NCBI GenBank assembly: GCA_001303695.1 | Contig: LJUC01000007.1 | Span: 1 to 33,869, forward strand | Length of the DNA: 33,869 nucleotides | From: Phycisphaerae bacterium SM23_30 | GTDB lineage: Bacteria; Planctomycetota; Phycisphaerae; Sedimentisphaerales; SM23-30 | Reading direction: 5' to 3' | Shown here: positions 17,345 through 26,416 of the stretch, in pieces | How positions within the stretch are numbered: the first letter of the stretch is position 1 | How the letters are laid out: each line of letters begins with the position of its first letter | The notes under the pieces: generated by a model | Databases searched by the model: none | Told to the model about the DNA's origin: nothing | What the model saw: only the letters and a program-made list of their open reading frames with translations | Program-made: the position numbers and the translations under genes

Positions 17345-19372
17345 ATGGAATGGTTGGCGCCCATGACCGCCATATATGCCGCCTCGGTCGCGGTGCCGCT
17401 TTTGGTGCTGATGTATTTTCTCAAGCTCAAACGCCAGGAGCGGTTAATATCCAGCACTCTGCTTTGGAGACGTGCCGTAAGGGACCTGCAGGTTAACGCA
17501 CCGCTGCAAAGGCTGAGGCGTAATCTGCTGTTGTTGCTGCAATTGCTGGCTTTGCTGTCGATATTGGCGGCTTTGGGTCGGCCGATATTATCATTACAGG
17601 CCGGCGCCGGGCAGCGCTATGTGCTTTTGATAGACAACTCGGCCAGCATGAACGCCGCCGACGCCGGTCCAGCCCGCCTGGAAGAGGCTCAAAGACAAGC
17701 CCGGTTGTTCGTGGAATCGCTGCGTAATAAAACGTCTTTTTCGCTGGGGGAAGCCTCGGACCAGGCGATGGTGATCGCTTTTAATAACCATGCTCAAGTG
17801 ATGTGCAACTTTACCGCGGATAAGCACCAACTGACCTCTGCCATTGAATCAATATCGCCCGGTGACGGAGGCTCTTCCTTATACGAGGCGGTTACGGTGG
17901 CGCGCGCTTTCGCCCAGTCGCCGGGCACGGAAAATAACGACCGCAGCGCCGAAGAGATGCCCCAGCTGGTGTTATTCAGTGACGGCCGGATCGGCGACGC
18001 CGAACAGTTGGTGATAAATGCCGAGGAGATTGACTTTCATTGCATAGGTAACTTGCATGACAATATCGCTATTACGGCGATGCAGGCGCGCCGCTCCTAT
18101 GAAAATGCCGATGAGGTGACGGTTTTTGCCACCCTGGCCAATTACGGTTTTGAGGCGGTTAATTGCGCGGTGCAGCTCAGCCTTAACGGCGATGTGCGGG
18201 CGGTGCGTCCGGTTGATATTCCGGCCCGACGGACGTCACAGGCGCCGGGATTGGGCTCGGCATCCGAGGTTGAAGGGCCCGGCACCACTTCGGTGACCTT
18301 TGTTCTGGAATATGCCGAGGCCGGGGTGATTGAGCTGCGACAGCTGCACCCTGATTTGTTAAACAGCGACGATGCCGCCTGGTCGATTCTGCCGCCGCCA
18401 AAAAGGCTTTCGGTTTTGTTAGTGACCCAAGGGAACCTGGCTCTGGAGTCGGCCCTGGAGGCGTGCCCGCTGGCCCGGCTGGTAATGGTAACGCCCGATG
18501 AATTTAATCCCGCCGACCAGAGCGAAAACTCCTTGGCAGCGGCCTTGAGTGCGGATCAACTTTATGACGTGATTGTATTGGATAATCATGCCCCGGCCGA
18601 ACTGCCTCGCGGCCGTTATATAGTTTTCGGCCGACCGCCCCCGGATATTGGGGTATCAGTTACGGAAGAATTACAAAATCAGGTCATGGTTGATTGGCGC
18701 AGTCGGCATCCGGTGCTGCAGTACGTAAACCTGGCCAATTTTTTCACCGCCAAGGGTTATAAGATGGATTTGCCGCGCGATGCCGAGGTGCTCGGCGAGT
18801 TAAATGAGTCGCCGGCGCTGGCTTTGCTGCACCGCAGGGGAAGCGTTTTTGTATTGGTGGGCTTCGACGTGATGGACACCAATTGGCCCTTCGAGGCGGG
18901 TTTTGTGATGTTCTTTTACAACGCCACCGCCTTTTTGTCACGGGAGGCCGGCCCGGGCCGACAGAATTTTCTGCAGGTCGGCGAGGCCATCATTCTCGAG
19001 GGCGCCGATTCCGGAACCGAAGCTCAGATCGAAGGGCCCGTTTATTTTAATGAAAAGATTGAGACGCAACATCTTGGGTCTCTACGAGCTGATCCCGCCG
19101 GCACCATTCGTTTTGCCGGCACCGATCGGGTGGGATTGTACAATGTAATAATAGAAGGCAAAGCGCCGGAATTCTTTGCGGTAAACCTGCTCGACGCCTA
19201 CGAAAGCGATGTTAAACCTGTTGATGAACTTTTTTTCTCGGGTCAACAAGTCAAGGCCGAGCAGGCCCCGGTGCGCCGGACCAATGTGGAATTGTGGCCT
19301 TATCTGGTGCTGTTGGCGTTGGTGATGGCATGCGTGGAATGGCTGGTGTATAATTCCAGAGTACGCCTTTGA
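17345..19372 (+). CDS. BatA-like VWA domain membrane protein
   Basis: N-terminal BatA-like TM pattern (PLLVLMYFLKLKRQERLISSTLLWRRAVRDLQVNAPLQRLRRNLLLLLQLL), MIDAS LLIDNSASMN, C-terminal TM. ATG 17345 with GGGAG SD preferred over 17330. Confidence 0.88.
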   Translation: MEWLAPMTAIYAASVAVPLLVLMYFLKLKRQERLISSTLLWRRAVRDLQVNAPLQRLRRNLLLLLQLLALLSILAALGRPILSLQAGAGQRYVLLIDNSASMNAADAGPARLEEAQRQARLFVESLRNKTSFSLGEASDQAMVIAFNNHAQVMCNFTADKHQLTSAIESISPGDGGSSLYEAVTVARAFAQSPGTENNDRSAEEMPQLVLFSDGRIGDAEQLVINAEEIDFHCIGNLHDNIAITAMQARRSYENADEVTVFATLANYGFEAVNCAVQLSLNGDVRAVRPVDIPARRTSQAPGLGSASEVEGPGTTSVTFVLEYAEAGVIELRQLHPDLLNSDDAAWSILPPPKRLSVLLVTQGNLALESALEACPLARLVMVTPDEFNPADQSENSLAAALSADQLYDVIVLDNHAPAELPRGRYIVFGRPPPDIGVSVTEELQNQVMVDWRSRHPVLQYVNLANFFTAKGYKMDLPRDAEVLGELNESPALALLHRRGSVFVLVGFDVMDTNWPFEAGFVMFFYNATAFLSREAGPGRQNFLQVGEAIILEGADSGTEAQIEGPVYFNEKIETQHLGSLRADPAGTIRFAGTDRVGLYNVIIEGKAPEFFAVNLLDAYESDVKPVDELFFSGQQVKAEQAPVRRTNVELWPYLVLLALVMACVEWLVYNSRVRL

Positions 19373-19395
19373 TATGAGTGATTCCGGTATAATGT

Positions 19396-19419
19396 AGAGA
19401 CGCAAGATTATGTGTCTCT
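19396..19419. repeat. GAGACGCAA-hairpin repeat, copy C
   Basis: AGAGACGCAA-gatt-ATGTGTCTCT; intergenic, 26 nt before ATG 19446. Confidence 0.6.
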
Positions 19420-19445
19420 TGGGTGAAATTTAGAGAGGATTTCCC

Positions 19446-21578
19446 ATGCGGCGTTCCACAACAGCTTTAGCGATCATTACTGTTTTCATCATGGCGGCAG
19501 GGGCACAGGCCCAGATCAAGTTGGACATGGACGTTGAATTTGGCTGGGAACTCTGCTATCGGCCTTCTCAGTGGATGCCGGTGAATATCAGTATCTATTC
19601 TCAACTGGACCATGCCTTTGAGGGGACGGTGGAGGTGTCGGCTCAGCAGGATAGCATGAATATTATGACCGTTTATCAAGGCTTTGTGCTCACCCCGGAC
19701 CTGCCGGCGCATATACCTTTAGTGATAAAGCTGGCTTTTGCCGCAGATGAGTGTCGGATAAGAGTAAGCGATAGTCAAGGCCGCACGGTTTTAAGAGAGG
19801 ACCGCCCCCTTTGGGATTCCAGTTCCACCCAACAGCCCTTAACGGCGGTACAGGAAGACGAACTGCTGATCGGAGTTATCGGCAACCGAAAATTTTCTTT
19901 GCCGCTGCTGTCGGATTACAGCGCTTCTATTACCGAAGGGGATACCAACCGCCCGTCGGTTTATACCGGTATGTCGGCAGGAGGGGGGGGAAAGGTTCAT
20001 ATCAAGCATAAATTAGAGCGTATGGCATGCTGGGACTGGACCGGTTTTGTCGGTCTGGATCTGCTTATATTGTATGATCCGAAATGGGATCAGCTGCACC
20101 CCGAACAATTAACGGCCATATCCCAGTGGATCGGCAACGGCGGCAAACTGTTGGTGGTAATGGGGGCCAATCCGCTGCCCGCCGAGAGCGCCGTTGCGGA
20201 AATTTTGCCCTTTGAATTGGGCCCCGCTCAGCAGGTGGTCCTGCCGCCGACGGCTATCCAGCAATGGAACTGGTCTCTATCGGAACCCCCGAGGGTGGTT
20301 GGTCGTCCGCTGAGGCCCAAGTTATCCAGCCGGATTTACCAAACCGTATCTTACGAGACAGATAAATCCCTTTTCGGGACCGGTTATGTTGGTTTCGGCC
20401 GGGTGGGAGTATTGGCGTTTGATCCGGCCCTGATCGACGAAAATGATCCCCAAAACCGGGTGCACTTCTGGGTAAAACACATAGCGGCGGTTTTGGAAGA
20501 TGAGTCTCATCTCTTAAACCGAAGCATAATATTTCAGGAAAAAAAAGGAGATGTAAATTATGACGCCTACACCTACAGCTCTTATGCCCTGGGTCAAGCC
20601 GACAGCGGTTTGACGGCGGTTTTGAACCGTCTGACCAATATTCCGGAGTTGAAGCCTTTGAGCATTTGGTGGGTGATTTTCCTTTTGACGCTGCTGGCGT
20701 TGCTGCTGGGCCCCGTGGATTACTTTGTATTAAAACGTCGAGACCGTCAGCCGTGGACCTGGCTGACGTGCATCGGATGGATCGTTCTTTTTTCCGTGGG
20801 CGCCTACTACGGGGTCCAGGCGTTGCGGGGCGGGCAAATGAGGGTGCGAACCGTTTCGGTGTGGGACGGTGTTCAGGGTCGTGGGGACAGCTGGTCCGCG
20901 ACGTATTCAGGTCTGTTCGCCCCCGCCAGCGACGAGTATCATTTAGACTTGAAGGAAACATTCGGTAAACAATGGTGGTCAGGCATAGCGCCTTCGGGCG
21001 ACTATTACTATGCCTATGAGCAAAAAGCCGGTCGGAATATTTTTTATTCTCAGCGCGACGGAGAAAATCGGCCCCTTTCGCTGCCCATAAACATATGGAC
21101 TATGCAAACTATGCTGGCGGAAGCGCCTCAGCCGCGGCTGCCTATTAATGCCGTTCTCCGGCGTCAAGGCCCAAAAATTAATTTAAGGATCACGAATTAC
21201 TCCGAAAATGCCCTAAAACAAGGTTATGTACTTTTTGACCAGGACCAAGCCCTAGCATTCGGCGCCGTCGCCGCGGGCGAAACCAGAGAGATCACCGGTG
21301 AGTTGAGCGCACGTAAAATGTGGCATCCTGGTGATAGATATGAATTATCCAGATACTATGATAATTACCCCCCATCTTATTTGGAAGTGGAGGCGGCGTA
21401 CTTCGCCCGCGGCTCTCTACAGCGCACCCAGATGATTTTGGGTTATCTGCGCCACGGGGCCGCGGTGGTCTGCGCCGAATTCGATAATACTCCGGCTCCT
21501 TTCGACGTGATAGATAAGAATTGCCGTTTTGAACACACCCAACTGGTCCGGCAGGTGGTTTTTCCTCAAGAAAGGTGA
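19446..21578 (+). CDS. Exported/membrane protein of unknown function in MoxR/VWA cluster
   Basis: Signal peptide MRRSTTALAIITVFIMAAGAQAQ, GATase-like LLILYDPKWDQLHPEQLTAISQWIGNGGKLLVVMG segment, two central TMs; SD AGAGAGG. Confidence 0.8.
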   Translation: MRRSTTALAIITVFIMAAGAQAQIKLDMDVEFGWELCYRPSQWMPVNISIYSQLDHAFEGTVEVSAQQDSMNIMTVYQGFVLTPDLPAHIPLVIKLAFAADECRIRVSDSQGRTVLREDRPLWDSSSTQQPLTAVQEDELLIGVIGNRKFSLPLLSDYSASITEGDTNRPSVYTGMSAGGGGKVHIKHKLERMACWDWTGFVGLDLLILYDPKWDQLHPEQLTAISQWIGNGGKLLVVMGANPLPAESAVAEILPFELGPAQQVVLPPTAIQQWNWSLSEPPRVVGRPLRPKLSSRIYQTVSYETDKSLFGTGYVGFGRVGVLAFDPALIDENDPQNRVHFWVKHIAAVLEDESHLLNRSIIFQEKKGDVNYDAYTYSSYALGQADSGLTAVLNRLTNIPELKPLSIWWVIFLLTLLALLLGPVDYFVLKRRDRQPWTWLTCIGWIVLFSVGAYYGVQALRGGQMRVRTVSVWDGVQGRGDSWSATYSGLFAPASDEYHLDLKETFGKQWWSGIAPSGDYYYAYEQKAGRNIFYSQRDGENRPLSLPINIWTMQTMLAEAPQPRLPINAVLRRQGPKINLRITNYSENALKQGYVLFDQDQALAFGAVAAGETREITGELSARKMWHPGDRYELSRYYDNYPPSYLEVEAAYFARGSLQRTQMILGYLRHGAAVVCAEFDNTPAPFDVIDKNCRFEHTQLVRQVVFPQER

Positions 21579-21583
21579 ATATT

Positions 21584-22510
21584 ATGATCCAGACAAAAGG
21601 CTTAACCAAGTACTATGGAGATTTAGCGGCGTTGGTGGATCTTGACCTCGATATAAACGCCGGTGATATTTTCGGATTCATCGGCCCCAACGGCGCCGGT
21701 AAAACCACCACCATGCGGATCCTGGCGACCCTGCTGGAACCGACCCGCGGGCGGGCGTTTATCGACGGTTTGGACGTTACGAAAAAGGGTAAACAGGTCC
21801 GCGGCCGCGTCGGTTACATGCCGGACTTTATGGGAGTCTATGACGATCTCAAGGTCTTTGAGTACCTGGAGTTTTTCGCGGCGGCCTTTAACATTCCCCG
21901 CCGACAGCGCAAAAGCATTGTCGATGGCGTATTGGAGTTGACCGATCTGCAATCGAAACAGACCTTTACCGTCGACAGCCTGTCGCGCGGCATGCAGCAG
22001 CGGCTTAGTTTGGCCCGGGTTTTGATCCACGATCCCAAGGTGCTGGTCCTGGACGAACCGGCCAGCGGCCTGGACCCGCGGGCCCGCATCGAGATCCGCC
22101 AACTGCTCCAGGAACTCCAGCGAATGGGCAAGACCATTATGATCTCCAGCCATATCCTGAGCGAACTGGAGGAGATGTGCGACCACGTGGGGATCATTGA
22201 ACAGGGAAAACTGGTTTTTACCGGCACCATGGAAGAGATTCGTCGGCGGTTGGGGGTCAGCACCATGGTGCGTTTGCAGGTGGTCGGTGATCCCCGGCGG
22301 GCCGTCGAGTTGCTCAACGCCCTGCCGCAGATTCGCCAGGCCCGGCGGGTGGACGATCATATTACCGTAACCTTTGAGGACGACTCCGATAACGACGGAT
22401 TGATCGCGCGCACTCTGGTGCAGGGGAATATCGATATTATTTCCCTGCAGCCCGAACAGATTAAACTGGATCAGGCCTTCCTGCAATTGACCAAGGGAAT
22501 CGTGCAATAA
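21584..22510 (+). CDS. ABC transporter ATP-binding protein (ABC-2 exporter type)
   Basis: Walker A GPNGAGKTTT, signature LSRGMQQRLSLA, Walker B VLVLDEPASGLDP; ATG 21584 with AAAGG SD preferred over GTG 21575. Confidence 0.94.
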   Translation: MIQTKGLTKYYGDLAALVDLDLDINAGDIFGFIGPNGAGKTTTMRILATLLEPTRGRAFIDGLDVTKKGKQVRGRVGYMPDFMGVYDDLKVFEYLEFFAAAFNIPRRQRKSIVDGVLELTDLQSKQTFTVDSLSRGMQQRLSLARVLIHDPKVLVLDEPASGLDPRARIEIRQLLQELQRMGKTIMISSHILSELEEMCDHVGIIEQGKLVFTGTMEEIRRRLGVSTMVRLQVVGDPRRAVELLNALPQIRQARRVDDHITVTFEDDSDNDGLIARTLVQGNIDIISLQPEQIKLDQAFLQLTKGIVQ

Positions 22511-22534
22511 GACGACTTTTTTAACATCGTTGAT

Positions 22535-22635
22535 TGTCATGCCGAGCGCAACGAAGCATCTTTATGAAATCGAGTATTAAGATTCTTCCCCTTCGGTTTT
22601 GCTCAGGGCTAAAGGCTTTTGCGCTCAGAATGACA
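22535..22635. repeat. Copy 2 of TGTCAT...ATGACA element: ~101-bp MITE-like repeat with terminal inverted repeats
   Basis: Left end TGTCATGCCGAGCGCAA; right end reverse complement TGTCATTCTGAGCGCAA; no coding capacity. Confidence 0.75.
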
Positions 22636-22702
22636 GAACAACATGGAGAGCCGGTAGAGTGGGGCTTTGCCCCCCTTGGAAAGTTACCGTAGGAGTATCG
22701 AT

Positions 22703-24535
22703 TTGTCCGCCGGCGTAACAATTATGAACTTTGGCATCAAACTGTTGAGTTTGTCCTGGCTGACCGGGCCGATCTTCGACAAGGAACTGCGCGTCTCGTC
22801 CCGGCGGCCGCGCAACTACTGGCTCCGTTTTGCTTTTCTGACTCTATTGACTGTTTTTGTAGTGATGGTCTGGATGGCATGGGTGCAGCCGCTCCGAAAC
22901 ACACGCGGCTCCTATCAAATATTGCGCATGGCCGAAGCAGGAAAATCCATTATCCTTACTATTGTCATATTTCAGTTTTGCGCCACTCAGTTATTGGCGG
23001 TTATTATGCTGAGCACTTCCATCAGCGACGAGATAGTTCACCGTACCCTGGGAGTGCTGATGACCACTCCCATCAGCAGCCTGCAGATTGTGATGGGTAA
23101 GCTCTTCAGCAAGCTGCTGCAGTTGATTTTATTTTTGGCGCTGGGCGTGCCGCTTTTGGCGCTGGTGCGCGTCTTCGGGGGGGTGCCCTGGGATTATATC
23201 ATCTCCAGCTTTTGTATTACCCTGACCGCGGTAATCTTTGTGGGGTCCTTGAGTTTGTTTTTTTCCGTTTACAACCGCCGGGCCTACGTGGTGATTCTCA
23301 AGGTGTTCTTCATAGTGGGGGGATTATTTTTACTGTTGCCTTCGTTATTGACCTATTTGATACTTGCCTGGTTCCGGTTTAATCCGTCTCCCGTTTTTAT
23401 GGACTACGTTCTCTATATCTATTCCCTGGCCAATCCCTATGTTACTTTTTTCGTGGAGACGACTATAATGATGACGCCCGGCGGAGGCGGCATCGGTCCT
23501 GCCTTTTTTGCCTACTATAGCTGGCCTATGAACTGCGGGATCATGCTTGTCTTTTCGGCGCTGCTGTTGGGATGGTCGGTGGTTAGAGTTAGAAAGGTGG
23601 CTTTGCGTCAGGCGTGCGGGGAGGTCGGCGGAACATCTGCCCGCCCCGTCAAAGCCAGGAAGACTCAGGCGGACGGCGGGGCTGAACTTATCGAGCACGC
23701 CGGAACCATCCGGAGAGTAAGGGGCTGCCCGATCATCTGGAAAGAGCTGCGTTGCCCTCTGCTGGGACGCCGACGGATTGGTACTGTCATCAGCATAGTT
23801 TTAGCCCTTGCGGCTCTGCTTTTTACCTACTGGTTTTGCGCCAGAACCGGCATCCTGGACAACGAAGAAATTCAAATTGCCTACGTGTCAATTTTTATGC
23901 TGATGGGTATGCTCTGGTGTGCGGTGCTGTCGGCCACCGGTATAACGTCCGAAAAGGAATCGCGCAGTTGGCCTCTGCTGCTGGCTACCACGCTCAGCGA
24001 CCGGCGGATTTTGTGGGGCAAAGCCTTGGGGAATCTGCGCCGCTGCCTGCCCATCTGGTTGTTTCTATTCGGCCATGTGCTTCTATTTATTTGCCTGGGT
24101 TATATTCATCCGCTTGCCCTGTTGCATCTGGGAATGCTCGCTGGATGGGTTACGGTATTTCTCATCGGGACCGGTTTATATTTTGGTTCGCTTTTCAAAC
24201 GCACCACCACCGCGGTCATGGCCAATTTCGCCCTGGCGGCGTTGATTTGGGGGATTATCCCCCTGCTGTTGGGTCTGCTTGGCGAAATTACTAGGTATTA
24301 TCGCGATCTGGCAGGAGCCTATCTGGATTGCACCAATCCGGCGGTCCACGCCATAGTTATCATGGACGCCACGACTCGTACCCGGGGTTATCTTCGTTTT
24401 GACTGGATAGAAATATCCGACTGCAACCTATGGCAGGCGACGGTATTTATGGGATATGTAGCGCTGGGTTATATGGGGGCGGGAATTCTTTTTGCCTACC
24501 TGGCCCGGCGTCGCTTGAGGCGTAATGTTTTTTAA
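22703..24535 (+). CDS. ABC-2 type permease, paralog 1
   Basis: Multi-TM; GPIFDKELRVSSRRPRNY, SISDEIVHRTLGVLMTTPISSLQIVMGKLFSKLLQ, EKESRSWPLLLATTLSDRRILWGKALG. TTG 22703 preceded by AGGAG, parallel to paralog 2. Confidence 0.85.
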   Translation: MSAGVTIMNFGIKLLSLSWLTGPIFDKELRVSSRRPRNYWLRFAFLTLLTVFVVMVWMAWVQPLRNTRGSYQILRMAEAGKSIILTIVIFQFCATQLLAVIMLSTSISDEIVHRTLGVLMTTPISSLQIVMGKLFSKLLQLILFLALGVPLLALVRVFGGVPWDYIISSFCITLTAVIFVGSLSLFFSVYNRRAYVVILKVFFIVGGLFLLLPSLLTYLILAWFRFNPSPVFMDYVLYIYSLANPYVTFFVETTIMMTPGGGGIGPAFFAYYSWPMNCGIMLVFSALLLGWSVVRVRKVALRQACGEVGGTSARPVKARKTQADGGAELIEHAGTIRRVRGCPIIWKELRCPLLGRRRIGTVISIVLALAALLFTYWFCARTGILDNEEIQIAYVSIFMLMGMLWCAVLSATGITSEKESRSWPLLLATTLSDRRILWGKALGNLRRCLPIWLFLFGHVLLFICLGYIHPLALLHLGMLAGWVTVFLIGTGLYFGSLFKRTTTAVMANFALAALIWGIIPLLLGLLGEITRYYRDLAGAYLDCTNPAVHAIVIMDATTRTRGYLRFDWIEISDCNLWQATVFMGYVALGYMGAGILFAYLARRRLRRNVF

Positions 24536-24555
24536 CTCATTTAGGAGTAATCAAT

Positions 24556-26367
24556 TTGTCCGTCGGGATGAAATCAATCAATTTGGGCGTCAAGCTGTTG
24601 AGTCTGGGTTGGCTGACCGGGCCCATCTTTGACAAGGAACTGCGCGTCTCGTCCCGGCGGCGCCGTAATTATATCTTGCGCTTTTTGTATTTGCTGATCT
24701 TAACCGGTTTTATGATCCTGGTGTGGCGGTATTTCGCCCGCATTTTCGGGTACGGCTCTCAGGCGTCGCGGGTGTCGCAGATGGCCGAAGCCGGCAAGTT
24801 CATCATCACCTACGTGGTCTGGTTCCAATTTTGCGCCACCCAGTTTTTAGCCGTGATTATGCTCAGCAACTCCATCAGCGACGAAATCTACCATCTCACC
24901 TTGGGCCTTTTGATGACGACTCCGATTAACAGCTTTCAGATCGTGATGGGCAAGCTCTTCAGTAAACTGCTGCAGCTGGTGCTGCTCCTGGCCATCAGTC
25001 TGCCCCTGTTGGTCATCGTGCGGGTATTTGGGGGCGTGCCTGCTGATTTCATTACCTCCAGCCTGGCCCTAACGCTCACCGCCGTGATCTTTGCCGGGGC
25101 GCTGAGCTTGTTTTTTTCCATCCACTCGCGCAGGTCTTATGAGGTCATCATCAAAACTCTTTTCGTATTAGGGATCCTTTATGCGGTCCTGCCTTTTTTC
25201 GCCGCCTGTCTGCTGCATAAATATATTTCGGTAAATCAATTCTTTTGGGCGCTTTCATATATAAACCCCTTTGTCATCTTGTACAACGACACCCAGCAGA
25301 TGCTGTCGGCCGGGGCGGTGCCGTGGCTGTCATCCACCTCCTGGCCCATACATTGCGGAACCATGTTAGCGGCGGCGGGAATGCTGTTGGCCCTGTCGGC
25401 GCGGGTGGTGCGTAAAGTCGCCCTGCTCCAGGCCTGCGGCCAGGTCGGTTCTGTCTCCTCCCGAAAGCCGCGCCCCCGCCCTAAAAACACCAGCGCTTCC
25501 TCCGGCGGAATCGAAGTCTCATCAAAACCCGTCAAACGAGTAGAAGGTTCGGCGATGATCTGGAAAGAGTTACAAGCGCCTCTCTTGCGGGGAGGGCGCC
25601 TGAGTTATTTTGTCGGCCTCTTGGCCGGCGTAATCGCCCTGTTGATAACCTATGGCGTCTGCGCCTATCATAAATCTTTAGACGATGTCTATACTCACGC
25701 CTGGTATGCGGCCCTTTTTGTCATATTAGGGTCGGTATGTACGGCGGTGTTGGCCGCCACCTGCATTACCCTGGAAAAGGAATCCCGCTGTTGGCCTATT
25801 CTGCTGGGCACGACCTTGAATGACTGGCATATTCTGGCGGGTAAAATCTTGGCGGTATTCAAACGCTGCCTGCCCATCTGGTTGTTTCTCGCCGGACATC
25901 TCATTATTTTCACCTTTTTCGGCTACATTCATCCCATCGCCCTGGTCCACGTGGCGATATTGACCGCCTGGTTGATAATGTTTCTCTCCGCAGCGGGATT
26001 GTATTTCAGCAGTTGTTTCAAGCGCACCGCTACGGCCGTGATCGCCAGTTTCTCCCTGGCGGTGATTCTCTGGGCTATTATACCCATGGTACTGGGTCTG
26101 CTCGGGCAGTTCAGACCCCATAACGGCCTGATCGCCATGTTCTTAAAGGCTAATCCCGTCATCCAGGTGGAAGTGATAATGACCTCCGCCGGCGGCAGCA
26201 GCGCCAAACTGTCGCTCGATCACCTCGTCTATCGATGGCCTTTGTATGAAAGAAATGAAGTGGGCTCCTTCACCTTGGTCTTGCTGGCTTCTCTGCTCGC
26301 TTACGCTCTCGGGGCCCTGCTTTTCGCCTGGCGGGCCAAGGTGAGGTTCCGACGTAACGTCTTCTAG
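24556..26367 (+). CDS. ABC-2 type permease, paralog 2
   Basis: GPIFDKELRVSSRRRRNY, SISDEIYHLTLGLLMTTPINSFQIVMGKLFSKLLQ; TTG start with AGGAG. Confidence 0.87.
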   Translation: MSVGMKSINLGVKLLSLGWLTGPIFDKELRVSSRRRRNYILRFLYLLILTGFMILVWRYFARIFGYGSQASRVSQMAEAGKFIITYVVWFQFCATQFLAVIMLSNSISDEIYHLTLGLLMTTPINSFQIVMGKLFSKLLQLVLLLAISLPLLVIVRVFGGVPADFITSSLALTLTAVIFAGALSLFFSIHSRRSYEVIIKTLFVLGILYAVLPFFAACLLHKYISVNQFFWALSYINPFVILYNDTQQMLSAGAVPWLSSTSWPIHCGTMLAAAGMLLALSARVVRKVALLQACGQVGSVSSRKPRPRPKNTSASSGGIEVSSKPVKRVEGSAMIWKELQAPLLRGGRLSYFVGLLAGVIALLITYGVCAYHKSLDDVYTHAWYAALFVILGSVCTAVLAATCITLEKESRCWPILLGTTLNDWHILAGKILAVFKRCLPIWLFLAGHLIIFTFFGYIHPIALVHVAILTAWLIMFLSAAGLYFSSCFKRTATAVIASFSLAVILWAIIPMVLGLLGQFRPHNGLIAMFLKANPVIQVEVIMTSAGGSSAKLSLDHLVYRWPLYERNEVGSFTLVLLASLLAYALGALLFAWRAKVRFRRNVF

Positions 26368-26416
26368 AAAAATTATTTTAAATCCGAAATGGGCGGCGCC
26401 CTTTTGCCGAATCCAA

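Noticed and set aside
21623-22540. 305-aa minus-strand ORF
   Set aside because: Fully antisense to the ABC ATPase, no domain recognised; high-GC shadow ORF.
22661-22673. GGGGC-ttt-GCCCC hairpin before permease 1 as attenuator
   Set aside because: Short stem without U-tract; may be incidental although close to the RBS.
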